Origin: Pontimonas sp.
Lineage (GTDB): Bacteria; Actinomycetota; Actinomycetes; Actinomycetales; Microbacteriaceae
DNA length: 64,000 nucleotides
NCBI GenBank assembly: GCA_018402295.1
Contig: JAGYJI010000005.1
Span: 141,067-205,066 of the forward strand
Reading direction: 5' to 3'
This document shows positions 23,856 through 35,169 of this stretch, piece by piece. The translations under genes were made by a program, and so were the position numbers. Below the pieces are notes generated by a model. That model searched no databases. It was not told the origin of the DNA and was given only the letters and a program-made list of their open reading frames with translations. Position 1 is the stretch's first letter, and every line of letters begins with the position of its first letter.

Positions 23856-23886
23856 GTGTGGGGGTGGCCCTGGGCCATCCCCACAC
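23856..23886. terminator. Hairpin terminator between convergent genes
   Basis: GTGTGGGGGTGGCC-CTG-GGCCATCCCCACAC: 14-bp stem with one G-U pair between the SBP gene and dedA. Confidence 0.6.
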
Positions 23887-23891
23887 TGCGT

Positions 23892-24548
23892 TTAAGGGGT
23901 GTGCTCAGGGTCGTCATCGTCGTCCGGATGGGCAAACCGGTTCAGAATTTGTTTGATGACAAACAGCAGGACCAGCGACACCGCAAAAATTCCGATGAAA
24001 ATCCATCCGGCTTGGTCGAGGGTGTCTTTGAGACCCCGATAGGTCTCCGCGGCTCCCGAGCCAATAGACACATAGAGAAAAGCCCAGATGATGGAGGCCG
24101 GGGTGAGCCAGCTCATAAAGGTTCGATAGCGCATCACCGACATCCCCGCGGTAAGCGGCACCACGGAGTGGAAGACCGGCAGAAATCTCGAGATGAAGAC
24201 GGCGATGCCACCGCGTCGCTTCACGAAGCGGTCTGCTTTTCGCCAGCGGTCCTCACCAATGCGATACCCGAGCCAGCTCCCGCGGAGCTTGGGGCCAAAG
24301 ATTCGCCCAATCCAGAAGCCAAAGGAGCTTCCCAATAGGGCCCCAATAACGACCGCCACCACGGTAAAAATGAATTCCAGCACCGTGGTGACCCCGGTGC
24401 TGGAGACCAGCACAATGGTGTCACCGGGCACGATAAGCCCAATCAGCACGCTGGTTTCGAGCATGATGGCGATGCCGGTCAGGACAACGCGGAGCACGGG
24501 AGGAACGTCCTCGATGAACCCGAGGATGCTATCGAGGATTTCGTTCAT
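23892..24548 (-). CDS. DedA-family membrane protein
   Basis: LLGSSFGFWIGRIFG, FISRFLPVFHSVVPLTAGMSVMRYRTF. Confidence 0.9.
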   Translation of the reverse strand: MNEILDSILGFIEDVPPVLRVVLTGIAIMLETSVLIGLIVPGDTIVLVSSTGVTTVLEFIFTVVAVVIGALLGSSFGFWIGRIFGPKLRGSWLGYRIGEDRWRKADRFVKRRGGIAVFISRFLPVFHSVVPLTAGMSVMRYRTFMSWLTPASIIWAFLYVSIGSGAAETYRGLKDTLDQAGWIFIGIFAVSLVLLFVIKQILNRFAHPDDDDDPEHTP

Positions 24549-24588
24549 TACCGGGGGAGTCTATTGCTAGCAGGGTGAATAAATGCCT

Positions 24589-25386
24589 CTAGGGCTGGGT
24601 GGGAATCGGCTGAGCGAGGGATAACCATTGGTGCTGCCACAACTCTCGGCGCCCAGGAACCATGCTCAGTGGAGGACCCTCCACAAATCCCGTCGCTACT
24701 CGGATGCCCTGCAGTGCACTGAGAATCCAGACCTCGGCTCCCTCGAGGTCGGACACGCTCACATCCTCCGCAACGACAGGGATGCCGGCACTCCGGGCAT
24801 AGTCGGTGAGAACCGCTTCGGTGATACCGGGGAGGTGGGGAGTGGTGGGAGGAATCACGGTCGGGTAGTCGTTTCCCGCCAGCCAGATCATGAGTGAGCT
24901 GTAGGCGCCCTCCACCAGAAGGTCATCGGCGGTGGTGATGATGGCTTCGGTCGCTCCCAGGGGTGCCACCTGTGTGCGAAGAGCGAGCAAGGCTTCTAGG
25001 TCAGGACCCTTGGTGTGGGGGAACCGCCTCGGGTCGTGTGGCGCCCTGGCAATGACCACCTCGGAACTCCACGGCGGAGCGGGCCTTTCTCGATAGCGCA
25101 GCGTTGCACCACCGGGGGTCTCCACGGCTTCAATCCGGGGAAACCATGATCCCTCGGTGGGAAGAGCGCTCACCAGCGCCGACAGAAAAGCATCCAGTCG
25201 ATTGGGAGTTATGTCCGTGCCCGAGAGCACAGAGTCAGAGAAACGTTCCAGGTGGCGCTCCAGTGCCACCACCAGGCCGTTCTCCAGGCGGAAAGAATCA
25301 GCGACCAGCGTGGTCTGCCGGGCCGGGTCGCACCACTCGATGGGAGAGAAGAGCTCCCCCGAGAACTGGTACAGAATCTGACTCAT
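24589..25386 (-). CDS. Class IV aminotransferase / aminodeoxychorismate lyase-like
   Basis: Class IV PLP fold features (EGAYSSLMIWLAGN...TPHLPGITEAVL); divergent from pabB. Confidence 0.8.
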   Translation of the reverse strand: MSQILYQFSGELFSPIEWCDPARQTTLVADSFRLENGLVVALERHLERFSDSVLSGTDITPNRLDAFLSALVSALPTEGSWFPRIEAVETPGGATLRYRERPAPPWSSEVVIARAPHDPRRFPHTKGPDLEALLALRTQVAPLGATEAIITTADDLLVEGAYSSLMIWLAGNDYPTVIPPTTPHLPGITEAVLTDYARSAGIPVVAEDVSVSDLEGAEVWILSALQGIRVATGFVEGPPLSMVPGRRELWQHQWLSLAQPIPTQP

Positions 25387-25398
25387 AGGCTAAAGGCT

Positions 25399-26720
25399 AT
25401 GACGAAGGGCTTTCTGAGGCATCCTTTGCACCACCGTGCCACGCCCGCCGAAGCCTTCCATGCTCTCTGTGGAGAGAGCCCGAACGCCTTCTGGTTTGAT
25501 CACCACGGTGAACGTGGCAGCGGAGTCTCCTATGTTGCTCTCGGCAGTCCGCTGACACTGAGTGAGAACTGGCGTGCTGAGGTTCGCTCAGCCTGGTCTG
25601 GTCTGTCCGTGCCAGAGGGCTTGGACCTTGGAGGCGTGCCGCTGGGCATCCACCTCGTCTTGCCCTATGAGCTGGGTTCCCACACGCTGGGCGTTGAGGA
25701 CTCGGGTGACGCAATTCCACTGGCGTTTGTGGTGGACCGGGTGCTCGAGGTCCGCCACGACAGTGGCGAGCTCATCGCATGGGCGCTGGGCTCGAAAGAC
25801 GCGCTGGCTCCCTGGGTGGAGAGCATTGAGCAGGCCCTCGACGCCATGTCGCCCCTGCCAGACCCTGTGCTCGATTCGGTGCGTGAGGTTACCTGGCGAG
25901 ACTCCGAAGCGCGCTACCTCGAGATGATTCAGAGTGCACAGGACTTTATTTCTCAGGGGGACGCCTACCAGCTCTGTGTCACGACATCGCTGTCCGTCGG
26001 AGCACGTGTGGACCCGGTGGCTTTGCACCGGGTCATGCGGGAGTCCAACCCCACACACCATCAAGCGCTGATGCGCTTTGAGGACGTGACCCTTGTTTCG
26101 GCGTCACCGGAAACTTTCCTCTCGGTATCCCAGGAGGGGGAGATCATCACCCGGCCCATCAAGGGCACCCGGCCTCGCGGTGTTACCCCGGAGCAGGATG
26201 CAGCACTGAGTGCTGAACTCCTGGAGAGCGACAAAGAGCGTGCCGAAAACTTGATGATTGTGGATTTGATGCGCAATGACCTATCCCGGGTATGTGAGAC
26301 CGGCAGCGTGCGAGTCCCGGAGCTCTTGGTCGTGGAGAGCTATGCCACGGTTCACCAGCTTGTCAGCACCATCACGGGCCAGATTCGAGAAGGCCTTGAC
26401 CTCCTCGATGTCCTGGAGGCCGCCTTCCCCGCGGGTTCCATGACGGGGGCGCCCAAGAAGCGCGCGGTGGAAATTCTGCAAGAGCTAGAGGGTCGCCCCG
26501 GGGTCTCTACTCCGGAACCTATGGAGTGTGGCGGGCTGATGGAAGTGCAGAGTTCGCGATGACGATTCGCACCGCCATCGTGGGACCGGACTCACTGACG
26601 GTGGGTGTGGGCGGTGGCATCACAGCGTTGAGTGAGCCCCCGGAAGAAATCCGGGAAGTCGGGATCAAAGCCCAGGCTTTTCTTCGTGCGCTTGGCGTAG
26701 AGCAAGTTGGTTATTCTTGA
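25399..26720 (+). CDS. pabB: Aminodeoxychorismate/anthranilate synthase component I (frameshifted near 26500)
   Basis: ITRPIKGTRPRG, ERAENLMIVDLMRNDLSRVCE, FPAGSMTGAPKKRAVEI. Confidence 0.88.
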
Positions 26721-26726
26721 GAAGTG

Positions 26727-29286
26727 ATGACTTCGTCTGGTGCGCCTGAATCCGAGGGCGACCAAGCGTTTGACCCCCACGCGCTAGAAGCCAAATGGTC
26801 GGCCTACTGGGACGAAGCAGAACCCTTCACTGTTCCGCTGGAAGGCGATGATCGTCCCCGGAAATACGTGTTGGACATGTTCCCCTACCCCTCGGGCGAC
26901 CTCCACATGGGTCACGCGGAAGTGTATGCACTGGGCGACGTTGTCGCTCGATACTGGCGGTCTGCAGGGCTTCCAAGTTCTCCACCCGATTGGCTGGGAT
27001 TCCTTTGGGCTACCGGCAGAAAACGCTGCAATCAAGCGTGGAGTAGACCCGCGGGAGTGGACCTACTCGAACATCGACCAGCAAAAAGCCTCCATGAAGC
27101 GCTACGCGGCATCGTTTGACTGGTCACGTGTGCTGCACACCTCAGACCCTGAGTACTACAAGTGGAACCAGTGGTTGTTCCTGAAAATGTATGAAAAAGG
27201 CCTCGCCTATCGCAAAGACTCCTGGGTCAACTGGGATCCCGTCGATCAGACGGTGCTCGCCAACGAGCAGGTTCTCCCCGATGGGACTTCGGATCGCAGC
27301 GGCGCGATGGTGGTCAAGAAGAAACTCACCCAGTGGTATTTCACGATCACCGATTACGCGGATCGTCTCCTGGATGATCTCAACCAGTTGGAAGGCCGCT
27401 GGCCCGCCAAAGTCCTCGCCATGCAGCGCAACTGGATTGGCCGCTCGGAGGGCGCCGAAGTTGATTTCGTCATTGAGGGCAGGGACACCCCGGTGACCAT
27501 CTTCACCACCCGCCCCGACACCCTCTTTGGCGCCACGTTCATGGTGGTCGCACCGGATTCTGACCTTGCCGCAGAACTCGTCGAAGGGTCCAGCACCGAG
27601 GTCCAGGAGGCCTTTGCCTCGTACCTGGAAGCAGCGCAGAAAGCGACCGAAATTGATCGTCAGGACGCGTCTCGAGAAAAAACGGGTGTTTTCCTCGAGC
27701 GCTACGGGATCAACCCGGTCAACGGTGAGCGGTTGCCGATCTGGGCGGCAGATTATGTCTTGGCTGATTACGGAACAGGCGCCATCATGGCTGTTCCCGC
27801 CCACGACCAGCGTGACCTCGACTTTGCCCTGAAATATGACCTTCCGGTTCGCGTGGTCCTGGACACCAACGCCCCCGTGACAGGCGCGATTCCCGTGGTG
27901 ACCGAGGAGATGCTGGCCACCGGAGACATTCCACTGGCCAACCCTGCGGAGACGGGGGAAGCGCTGCCCGGCGATGGGCGCATGATCAACTCCGGTCCCC
28001 TGGATGGGTTGAGTAAACAAAACGCCATCACCCGGATTATCGAACTCCTGGACGACGCAGGAACTGGGCGGCGCGCAAAAACCTACCGACTGCGCGATTG
28101 GCTGATTTCGCGGCAACGCTACTGGGGAACCCCAATCCCGATCCTCTATGACGAGGACGGGAAAGAGATTCCGGTGGCACTCGATCAGCTTCCGGTGACC
28201 TTGCCTCCCAGTGAGGGATTGGATTTGAAGCCCAAAGGCTCGTCACCGCTGGGAGCGGTGACCGACTGGGTGGAGGTGGAGCAGGATGGGAAAATTCTGC
28301 GACGCGACGCCGACACCATGGACACGTTCGTCGATAGTTCCTGGTATTTCCTCCGTTTTCTCTCTCCCCACGATGACACCCAAGCGTTTGATGTGGCGCA
28401 GGCGGAGAAATGGGCGCCAGTGGATCAATACGTGGGCGGGGTGGAGCACGCCATTTTGCACCTGCTCTACGCCCGATTCATCACCAAGGTTCTTTTCGAC
28501 CTGGGGTATGTCTCGTTCACCGAGCCCTTTACGTCATTGCTCAACCAGGGAATGGTCATTTTGGATGGCGCCAAAATGAGCAAGTCCAAGGGCAACCTGG
28601 TCTATTTCACCGAGGAGCTTGATTCCTACGGTGTGGATGCGGTGCGACTCACGATGGCCTTTGCCGGGCCTCCCGAGGACGACATCGACTGGCGGGACGT
28701 CTCGCCGGTGGGGTCACAAAAGTTTTTGGCCAGAGCGTGGCGCCTCTCCGGAGAGGTCTCCAGCACACCGGGTGTGCACGTCAGCGGAGGAGATGTGGCG
28801 CTTCGCCGCCATGTTCACCGGTTCCTAGCCGACATCCCGGGCCTTATCGAGAGCTTCAAGTTCAACGTGGCGGTGGCGCGCACGATGGAACTGGTGAACC
28901 ACACCCGGAAGACCATTGACCAGGGACCAGGTGCGGCAGATCCTGCTGTTCGAGAATCAGCGGAAGCTATTGCGATCGCGCTCTCCATGTTTGCCCCGCA
29001 CACCGCGGAAGACATGTGGGAGCGTCTCGGGCACGAGCCCTCAGTGGCTTTGGTGCGCTGGCCAGAGGCCGACCACACGCTCTTGGTGGAAGAGTCGGTG
29101 ACCGCGATTGTCCAGGTAAATGGCAAAGTACGGGAACGACTGGAAGTCCCTCCCACCATTGGTGGGGATGATTTGGAAAAACTCGCGAGGGAGTCGCCCT
29201 CGATCATGCGAGCGCTGGAGGGCAAGACTGTCGTGAACGTGGTGGTTCGAGCTCCCAAAGTGGTCTCCATTCAGGTCAGCGACTAG
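26727..29286 (+). CDS. leuS: Leucyl-tRNA synthetase (frameshifted near 26961)
   Basis: [21 protein letters not shown] region, [24 protein letters not shown] motif. Confidence 0.96.
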
Positions 29287-29370
29287 TCCACATCCAACCC
29301 TCGCGGGCCCTTATTCCCAGGTGGGGGTCTCCGACCCTGAGACGGTCTCGGTGTCCTTTAGCGTGCGCGG

Positions 29371-30045
29371 ATGGGCATATCTAAGACACTGTGGGAGATT
29401 CTTGACCACCAGCGACGCCAGCCGGCGATAGTTGACTCCCGTGACCCTGGGGCCACCGATCATTTCGCACCGCCGCGTCCCCTGCGCTGGAAGGTAGGAG
29501 TGAGCGCCGCCCTCGTGCTGATTGCCGGGGTCGTGGTGGTGGTTGTGGGAGGCAGCTTTGTTCGGTCGTTGGCCCCTGCTCCCGAGCCACTTCCCGTGGC
29601 GGAGGTTGCCACCACCACCGACAGTGTCGCGGAGGAAGTGGTAGTCGTCCACGTTGTCGGCGCGGTTGCAGACCCGGGAGTGGTGTCGCTGCCGGCCTCC
29701 TCCCGAGTCCAGGACGCACTCCTGCTGGCTGGTGGCGCCCTGGAGGAAGCTGAGCTTGCGGGGGTGAATCTCGCGCGAATTGTCTTCGATGGAGAACAAA
29801 TTGTCGTTCCGCGCAAAGGCGAGCCCGTCGTGTCTGCCTCGCCTGGCGCTCCCGGGCCGATTAGTCTCTCGCGTGCCGACCAGGCAACGCTGGAAACCCT
29901 GCCCCGCATTGGCCCCGCAACAGCGGAGCGCATTATCGCCTGGAGAGAAGAGCACGGACCTTTTCAGAGCGTTGAGGACTTGCTGGCGATCTCAGGGATT
30001 GGCCCGGCGACCCTGGAGGGTCTCGCCGACCGTGTTGTTCCGTGA
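29371..30045 (+). CDS. comEA: ComEA-family DNA-binding protein (TM, SLBB and helix-hairpin-helix)
   Basis: HVVGAVADPGVVSLPASSRVQDAL, LETLPRIGPATAERIIAWREEHGPFQSVEDLLAISGIG. Confidence 0.9.
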   Translation: MGISKTLWEILDHQRRQPAIVDSRDPGATDHFAPPRPLRWKVGVSAALVLIAGVVVVVVGGSFVRSLAPAPEPLPVAEVATTTDSVAEEVVVVHVVGAVADPGVVSLPASSRVQDALLLAGGALEEAELAGVNLARIVFDGEQIVVPRKGEPVVSASPGAPGPISLSRADQATLETLPRIGPATAERIIAWREEHGPFQSVEDLLAISGIGPATLEGLADRVVP

Positions 30046-32352
30046 ATGAGTCCGATACCCGAGCTGACACCCAAGGATCTGCAGGCTTCTCCTCCCCGGG
30101 GCTGCTCGGGTGGGGCTCTGCAGCTCTGGGGATTTGGCTTCGACCGGGGTGGGGAGGAGCCATCGCCCTGGGAGCTCTAGCCCTTATCTGCGTCTCACTG
30201 ATCCGGGGCAGGCGAGAACACCCGCTAGTGCAGATGGCGGTGGTGAGCGCCATTGCTGCCCTGATGATGCTCTCGGTGGTGTTGGGGGCTCATCATCGTG
30301 AGCAACCTGCCTTGTCAGACCGCGAGGACTCAGAGGTGAGTGTCACGGTGTCACTGCGCGAGACCTACACCCCGGGTACCCGGTCGCTGAGTGTGAGCCT
30401 CACCTCGGTTGATGGTGAGGCAGTGTGGGGCGGGGAGTGTCCGCTGTACTCGTCGGTGCGGAATTGGGCGAGCGAACACCCTACGGCTCCACCGCAGCGG
30501 TGAGCGGGTACCTCCAAAAGTCCGACACCTGGGACAACAACAGCTGGACGGTGATGGTGCGCGGCGAACCCGAATGGGTTCAGCCACCCGGCTGGTTTCT
30601 GTCCAGCACTGACATGCTTCGCCAGGGGCTTCTGGATCGGTCGGTGAACTTAGACGGAGACGGTGGGCGACTTGCTCCCCGGTCTTGCCATTGGTGACAC
30701 CAGTGCAGTCGATCGTGGACTGGTGCAGGCCATGCGAGACACCTCGCTGAGTCACCTCGTGGCGGTGTCGGGAGCAAACTGCGCGGTGGTGGTGGGCATC
30801 GTCGTGGGGCTGATTTCTCTTGTCCGCGGCGGAGTGTGGGCAAAGCTGATTGGTGGCACGCTGGCTCTGGCGGGGTTTGTGGTCTTGGTCACTCCCGAGC
30901 CCAGCATCATCCGCGCCGCCATCATGGCCGTCATTGTTCTGATTTTTCTGGCGTTGGATAAACCCTTGAAGGGAATCCCTGTCCTGGGGATGACCGTCCT
31001 GATTATTCTTGCGGCAAACCCCTGGATGGCACTCGACTTTGCGTTTGCTCTTTCCGTTCTGGCCTCTGGCGGAATACTGCTGTTGGTGGGACCGCTCAGT
31101 GACCTGCTCGGCACCGTGGCGCCCCGATGGCTGGCAGTGGTGGTGGCCATACCGATTGCGGCGCAGGTGGCCTGCCAGCCCGTGTTGATTCTGCTGAACC
31201 CAGTAGTTCCCGTGTGGTCCGTGGTGGCCAACGCCCTGGCGGCACCCGCTGCGCCCCTCGCCACCATCCTCGGGATGCTCGTCTGCGTCACCGGACCACT
31301 CCTTCCGCCCGTGGCTGACGCTCTTGCCTGGGCAGCGTGGTGGCCCTCAGCGTTCATTGCCTTTCTCGGCCGGTTCTTCGCCTCCCTCCCACTCGTCACT
31401 GTGCCTTTCGCATCCGGACTCCCGGGCGTGCTCCTGATGGTGGGGGTGGCGTGGGGCTCGGTCGCATTCTTCCTCCTGCGACATCCCGCGCAGAGACGGT
31501 GGCGGCGACTCACGGGAGCGATCGCGGCGTTCTCCCTGGTGGCCGTGTGGCTGGGATATTTTCTTCCGGGCACTCTGGCGGCAGCCTCCATCCCGAAAGA
31601 GTGGGTCATCGCTCAATGCGATGTGGGTCAAGGAGATGCACTGGTCATCCGCAGTGGAGGCAGAACTGTTCTCATCGACACCGGCAAGTATCCCGAAAAG
31701 CTCAGCAGTTGCCTCAGTTTTCTGGGTGTTCGACACCTTGATCTCGCCATCATCAGCTCACTTTGACTCTGATCACGTGGGGGCCTGGCCGGTTATCGCT
31801 GATCGGGTCGACCAGGTGTGGGTGGGGCCGGTCCTCGAGGACGATCATCGTGACATTGCCACCGCCCTCACATCCGCCGGCGCCACTGTTCTTGAGGTGA
31901 GTGCGGGGACCCAGCTGGATGTGGGTGATTACCGGCTCCGTGTTGTCTGGCCCTACTCCGAGTCTTTTGCTGAGCCCGGCAATGACTCCAGCGTGGTGGT
32001 GTCACTCGAACCCTCTTCCCAGTGCGGGTCGTGCGTGAGTGCTCTGTTCTTAGGTGACCTGGGAGAGCAACCTCAGCGCATTCTGATGGGTCGGGAAAAC
32101 TTGGGAGCACTCGATGTGGTGAAGGTCAGCCACCACGGATCGAGGGACCAATATGACGGTCTCTACCGAGCAGTTCAGGCCCAGGTGGGGCTTATTGGGG
32201 TGGGTGAAGAAAACACCTATGGTCACCCGACGAGGGGAGCGCTTGACATTCTCCAGGCATCAGGCACTCTCCCTCTGCGCTCCGACCAAGAGGGAATCGT
32301 GACCCTGAGTGTCGACGCGGAAGGACAGCTCGTGGTCTGGAGCGAAAGGTGA
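30042..32352 (+). CDS. comEC: ComEC/Rec2 DNA-uptake channel (three frameshifts near 30434, 30666, 31756)
   Basis: SHLVAVSGANCAVVVGIV competence domain, CDVGQGDALVIRSGGRTVLIDTG and HFDSDHVGAW metallo-beta-lactamase domain; ORFs overlap in three frames. Confidence 0.9.
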
Positions 32353-32396
32353 GCCCGCTCTCAGTAGTCTGGACGGAAGAGCACGAGAGGGGCATC

Positions 32397-33414
32397 ATGG
32401 CGGGACAGAGCGCACCGGTTGTGCCCTGGCACGGTATTCGCGAGACCGCCGTGATTCTTCTCACGGGCACCGAATCGTTCCTGGCTGATCGAGCTCTTCG
32501 GATTCTGACCGACCGGATGAAATCCAGTGACGCCGGTGTGGAAATCAATGACTTGGATGCCGCTGACTACCAGCAGGGAGACCTCCTTCAACTGGCAAGC
32601 CCCAGTTTGTTTGGGGAGCCCCGGCTGTTGCGGGTCCAGGCTGTCGAGAAATGCAACGATGCATTTCTCGAGGATGCGCTGTCCTATCTGAGCGCTCCCG
32701 AAGCTGATGTAGTCGTGGTGTTGCGCCACGGTGGCGGTAATCGGGGCAAAAAGCTCCTCGATGCCATCAAATCGGCGGGAGCGGCTGCGCTGGTGGTCGA
32801 GTGCAAAGAAATCAAGAAAGACGCGGAGCGCGTCACGTTTGTCCAACAGGAATTCCAGCGCCATGGGGTGACCATCGAGCCTCGAGCAGTTCGTGCACTG
32901 GTCGATGCGTTCAGCACCGACTTGGCCGAACTCGCTTCGGCCTGCTCGCAGCTCATTACCGATGTGGGGAGCGCTGGAATCACCGCTGCCACCGTGGAGC
33001 GCTACTACGGGGGACGAGTCGAAGCCACCACCTTCCAGATCGCTGATCAGGCAATCTCTGGGCATTTTGCGGAAGCACTGGCGCTCCTTCGCCACGCGCA
33101 TGAACTCGGGTGTTGAGCCGGTCATGATTGTGGCTGCGTTTGCCATGAAGCTTCGCACCATGGCCTTGGTGGGTGGAGCGAGCGGAAGCATTGACGCCGT
33201 GGCGGGAGAGCTCGGGATGGCTCCCTGGCAAGCTCGAAATGCGCGCTCCAGTCTCCAAGGCTGGGATCAAGCCGGTCTGGGCGCAGCCATTCTGGAGGTT
33301 GCCCACACTGATGGAGCGGTCAAAGGGTCAGGACCCAACCCCGCGTATGCACTGGAGCGCATGGTTCGGGTGGTGGCGATGCGAGGAAAAGCTATGGAGC
33401 TGCGCGCAGGCTGA
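32397..33414 (+). CDS. holA: DNA polymerase III subunit delta (frameshifted near 33098)
   Basis: ILLTGTESFLADRAL, comEA-comEC-holA order. Confidence 0.88.
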
Positions 33415-33417
33415 GGA

Positions 33418-33495
33418 CTAGGCCCAGGGGCGGAAAATGTAGATGAAGCCCATGGCGATGAAGAGCACGGTGTAGAGCTGGAAGTTTCTTTTCAC
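33418..33495 (-). CDS. 25-aa membrane micro-ORF, (M)KRNFQLYTVLFIAMGFIYIFRPWA
   Basis: GTG start with AAGGGGG 5 bp upstream; hydrophobic segment after a KR-type N-terminus; in a gap between annotated genes. Confidence 0.4.
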   Translation of the reverse strand: MKRNFQLYTVLFIAMGFIYIFRPWA

Positions 33496-33603
33496 TAAAG
33501 CCCCCTTGTGAGGGGGAGAGTAGCAAAGCAAGGTGGTGATTACCCCTGTGTCGGAGTATTTTCCTGAATGCTCCACATCTCGCGAAACTGCTAGCTTTCA
33601 GTG

Positions 33604-34654
33604 ATGGCGGGGATAGTCGCAGTGTCAGCAGTTCTGCCTGAGTTTGTCCACCCCCAGTCCGACATCACCGAGGCTCTCGTGGCGGGTTTGGGAGCTGACG
33701 AGAAGACGGCCACCGTGATTCGTCGTGTTCACGCCGCCACCGGCGTGAACACCCGGCATTTGGTGATGCCGATTTCGGAATACACGGCACTGGATGGTTT
33801 CACCCACGCCAACCGTCTCTTTCGTGAGCTGGGGCTTCCTCTGGTTGAGCGGGCTGTGCGGGAAGCACTCAACACCGCCTCCCTCGCCCCCGAGGACATC
33901 GATTTTCTGTTCTTCACCACGGTGACTGGTGTGGGCGCGCCCTCGTTGGACGCTGAGTTGATTCAGGCGGTCGGGCTCAGGCCCGATGTCGAGAAGAATC
34001 CCGAGCTTTGGGCTTGGCTGTGTGGCGGGAGCCTCCGCGCTGGCGCGCGTTGCTGATTTGTTGCAGGGGCATCCGGGTGCCACCGCACTGGTGGTCTCCA
34101 TCGAATTGTGTTCTCTCACAGTCCAGTGGGATGACCGTTCCATGGCCAACATCGTCGGAACGGGACTCTTTGGTGATGGTGCCTCAGCCGTCGTGATGGT
34201 GGGTGCGGATCACCCCACGCCTGCCTTCGCGAAGATTGTCGGGTCGCGCAGCGCTCTCTATCCTGAGAGCTTGGACGCCATCGGGTGGACCATTGGCTCG
34301 TTTGGGTTTCGCTTGATGTTGACCGCAGCAGTTCCGGAACTGATCGCCAGCAGCCTCGCGGCTGATCTGGATCAGCTTCTTGCGGATCATCGGCTGGAAC
34401 GCTCAGATATTGATGTCTGGGTTGCACACCCCGGAGGTCCCCGCGTTTTGGAAGCGTTCTCGGACTCTCTGGGTCTGGAGCCCGCCGATCTTGCCGTGAG
34501 TTGGGATGTGATGGCGGAGGTGGGGAACCTGTCCTCGAGCGCCGTGCTGCACGTTCTGGAGCGACAAGATCGCCACCCTGCAGGACATAAAGGAGTACTT
34601 TTTGCGGTGGGCCCCGGCGTGAGCGCCGAACTCGTTCTTGTGGAGTGGACATGA
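33604..34654 (+). CDS. Type III polyketide synthase (frameshifted near 34001)
   Basis: After repair the Cys-His-Asn triad is present: PSFGLGCVAGAS, VAHPGGPRVLEAF, GNLSSSAVL. Confidence 0.9.
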
Positions 34655-35169
34655 TTGCTTTTACGCTGCTCGTCTTGGCAACAGGATTCGAGCGCCTGTA
34701 TGAACTGCGAGTCTCGATTCGCCACGCTCGAATCGCCTTTGCCCAGGGTGGCAAAGAGTTTGGTCAAGCCCACTTCCCGTGGATGGTGGTGCTCCACACC
34801 AGTTTGCTGTTTGGCGCTGTGGCCGAGGTGTGGCTGTTGGATCGACCCTTTATCCCCGTGCTGGGCTGGACCATGGTTGTCCTGGTGGTTCTGAGCCAGG
34901 CTGGTCGTTACTGGGTCATCTGGGCCCTGGGTTGGCAGTGGAACACCCGAGTGATTGTGGTTCCCGGTGCCGCCCGCGTCACCCGGGGACCGTATCGGTT
35001 CCCGTGGCTCGCTCACCCGAACTACTGGATTGTGGCGGTGGAGGGTATTGCCCTTCCGCTGGTCCACTCAGCCTGGATCACCGCGATTGTCTTCACCGTG
35101 TTGAACGCAGTGCTCCTGTTGGGATTCAGAATTCCCGCTGAGAATCGCGCCCTGGAGATGCTTCGATGA
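34651..35169 (+). CDS. Isoprenylcysteine carboxyl methyltransferase-family protein
   Basis: TM protein with RVTRGPYRFPWLAHPNYWIVAVEGIALPL; ATGA overlap with the PKS gene. Confidence 0.85.
   Translation: MIAFTLLVLATGFERLYELRVSIRHARIAFAQGGKEFGQAHFPWMVVLHTSLLFGAVAEVWLLDRPFIPVLGWTMVVLVVLSQAGRYWVIWALGWQWNTRVIVVPGAARVTRGPYRFPWLAHPNYWIVAVEGIALPLVHSAWITAIVFTVLNAVLLLGFRIPAENRALEMLR

Noticed and set aside
30425-32352. Several separate small genes in the comEC region
   Set aside because: Their translations join into one ComEC protein with competence and metallo-beta-lactamase domains once three indels are corrected.
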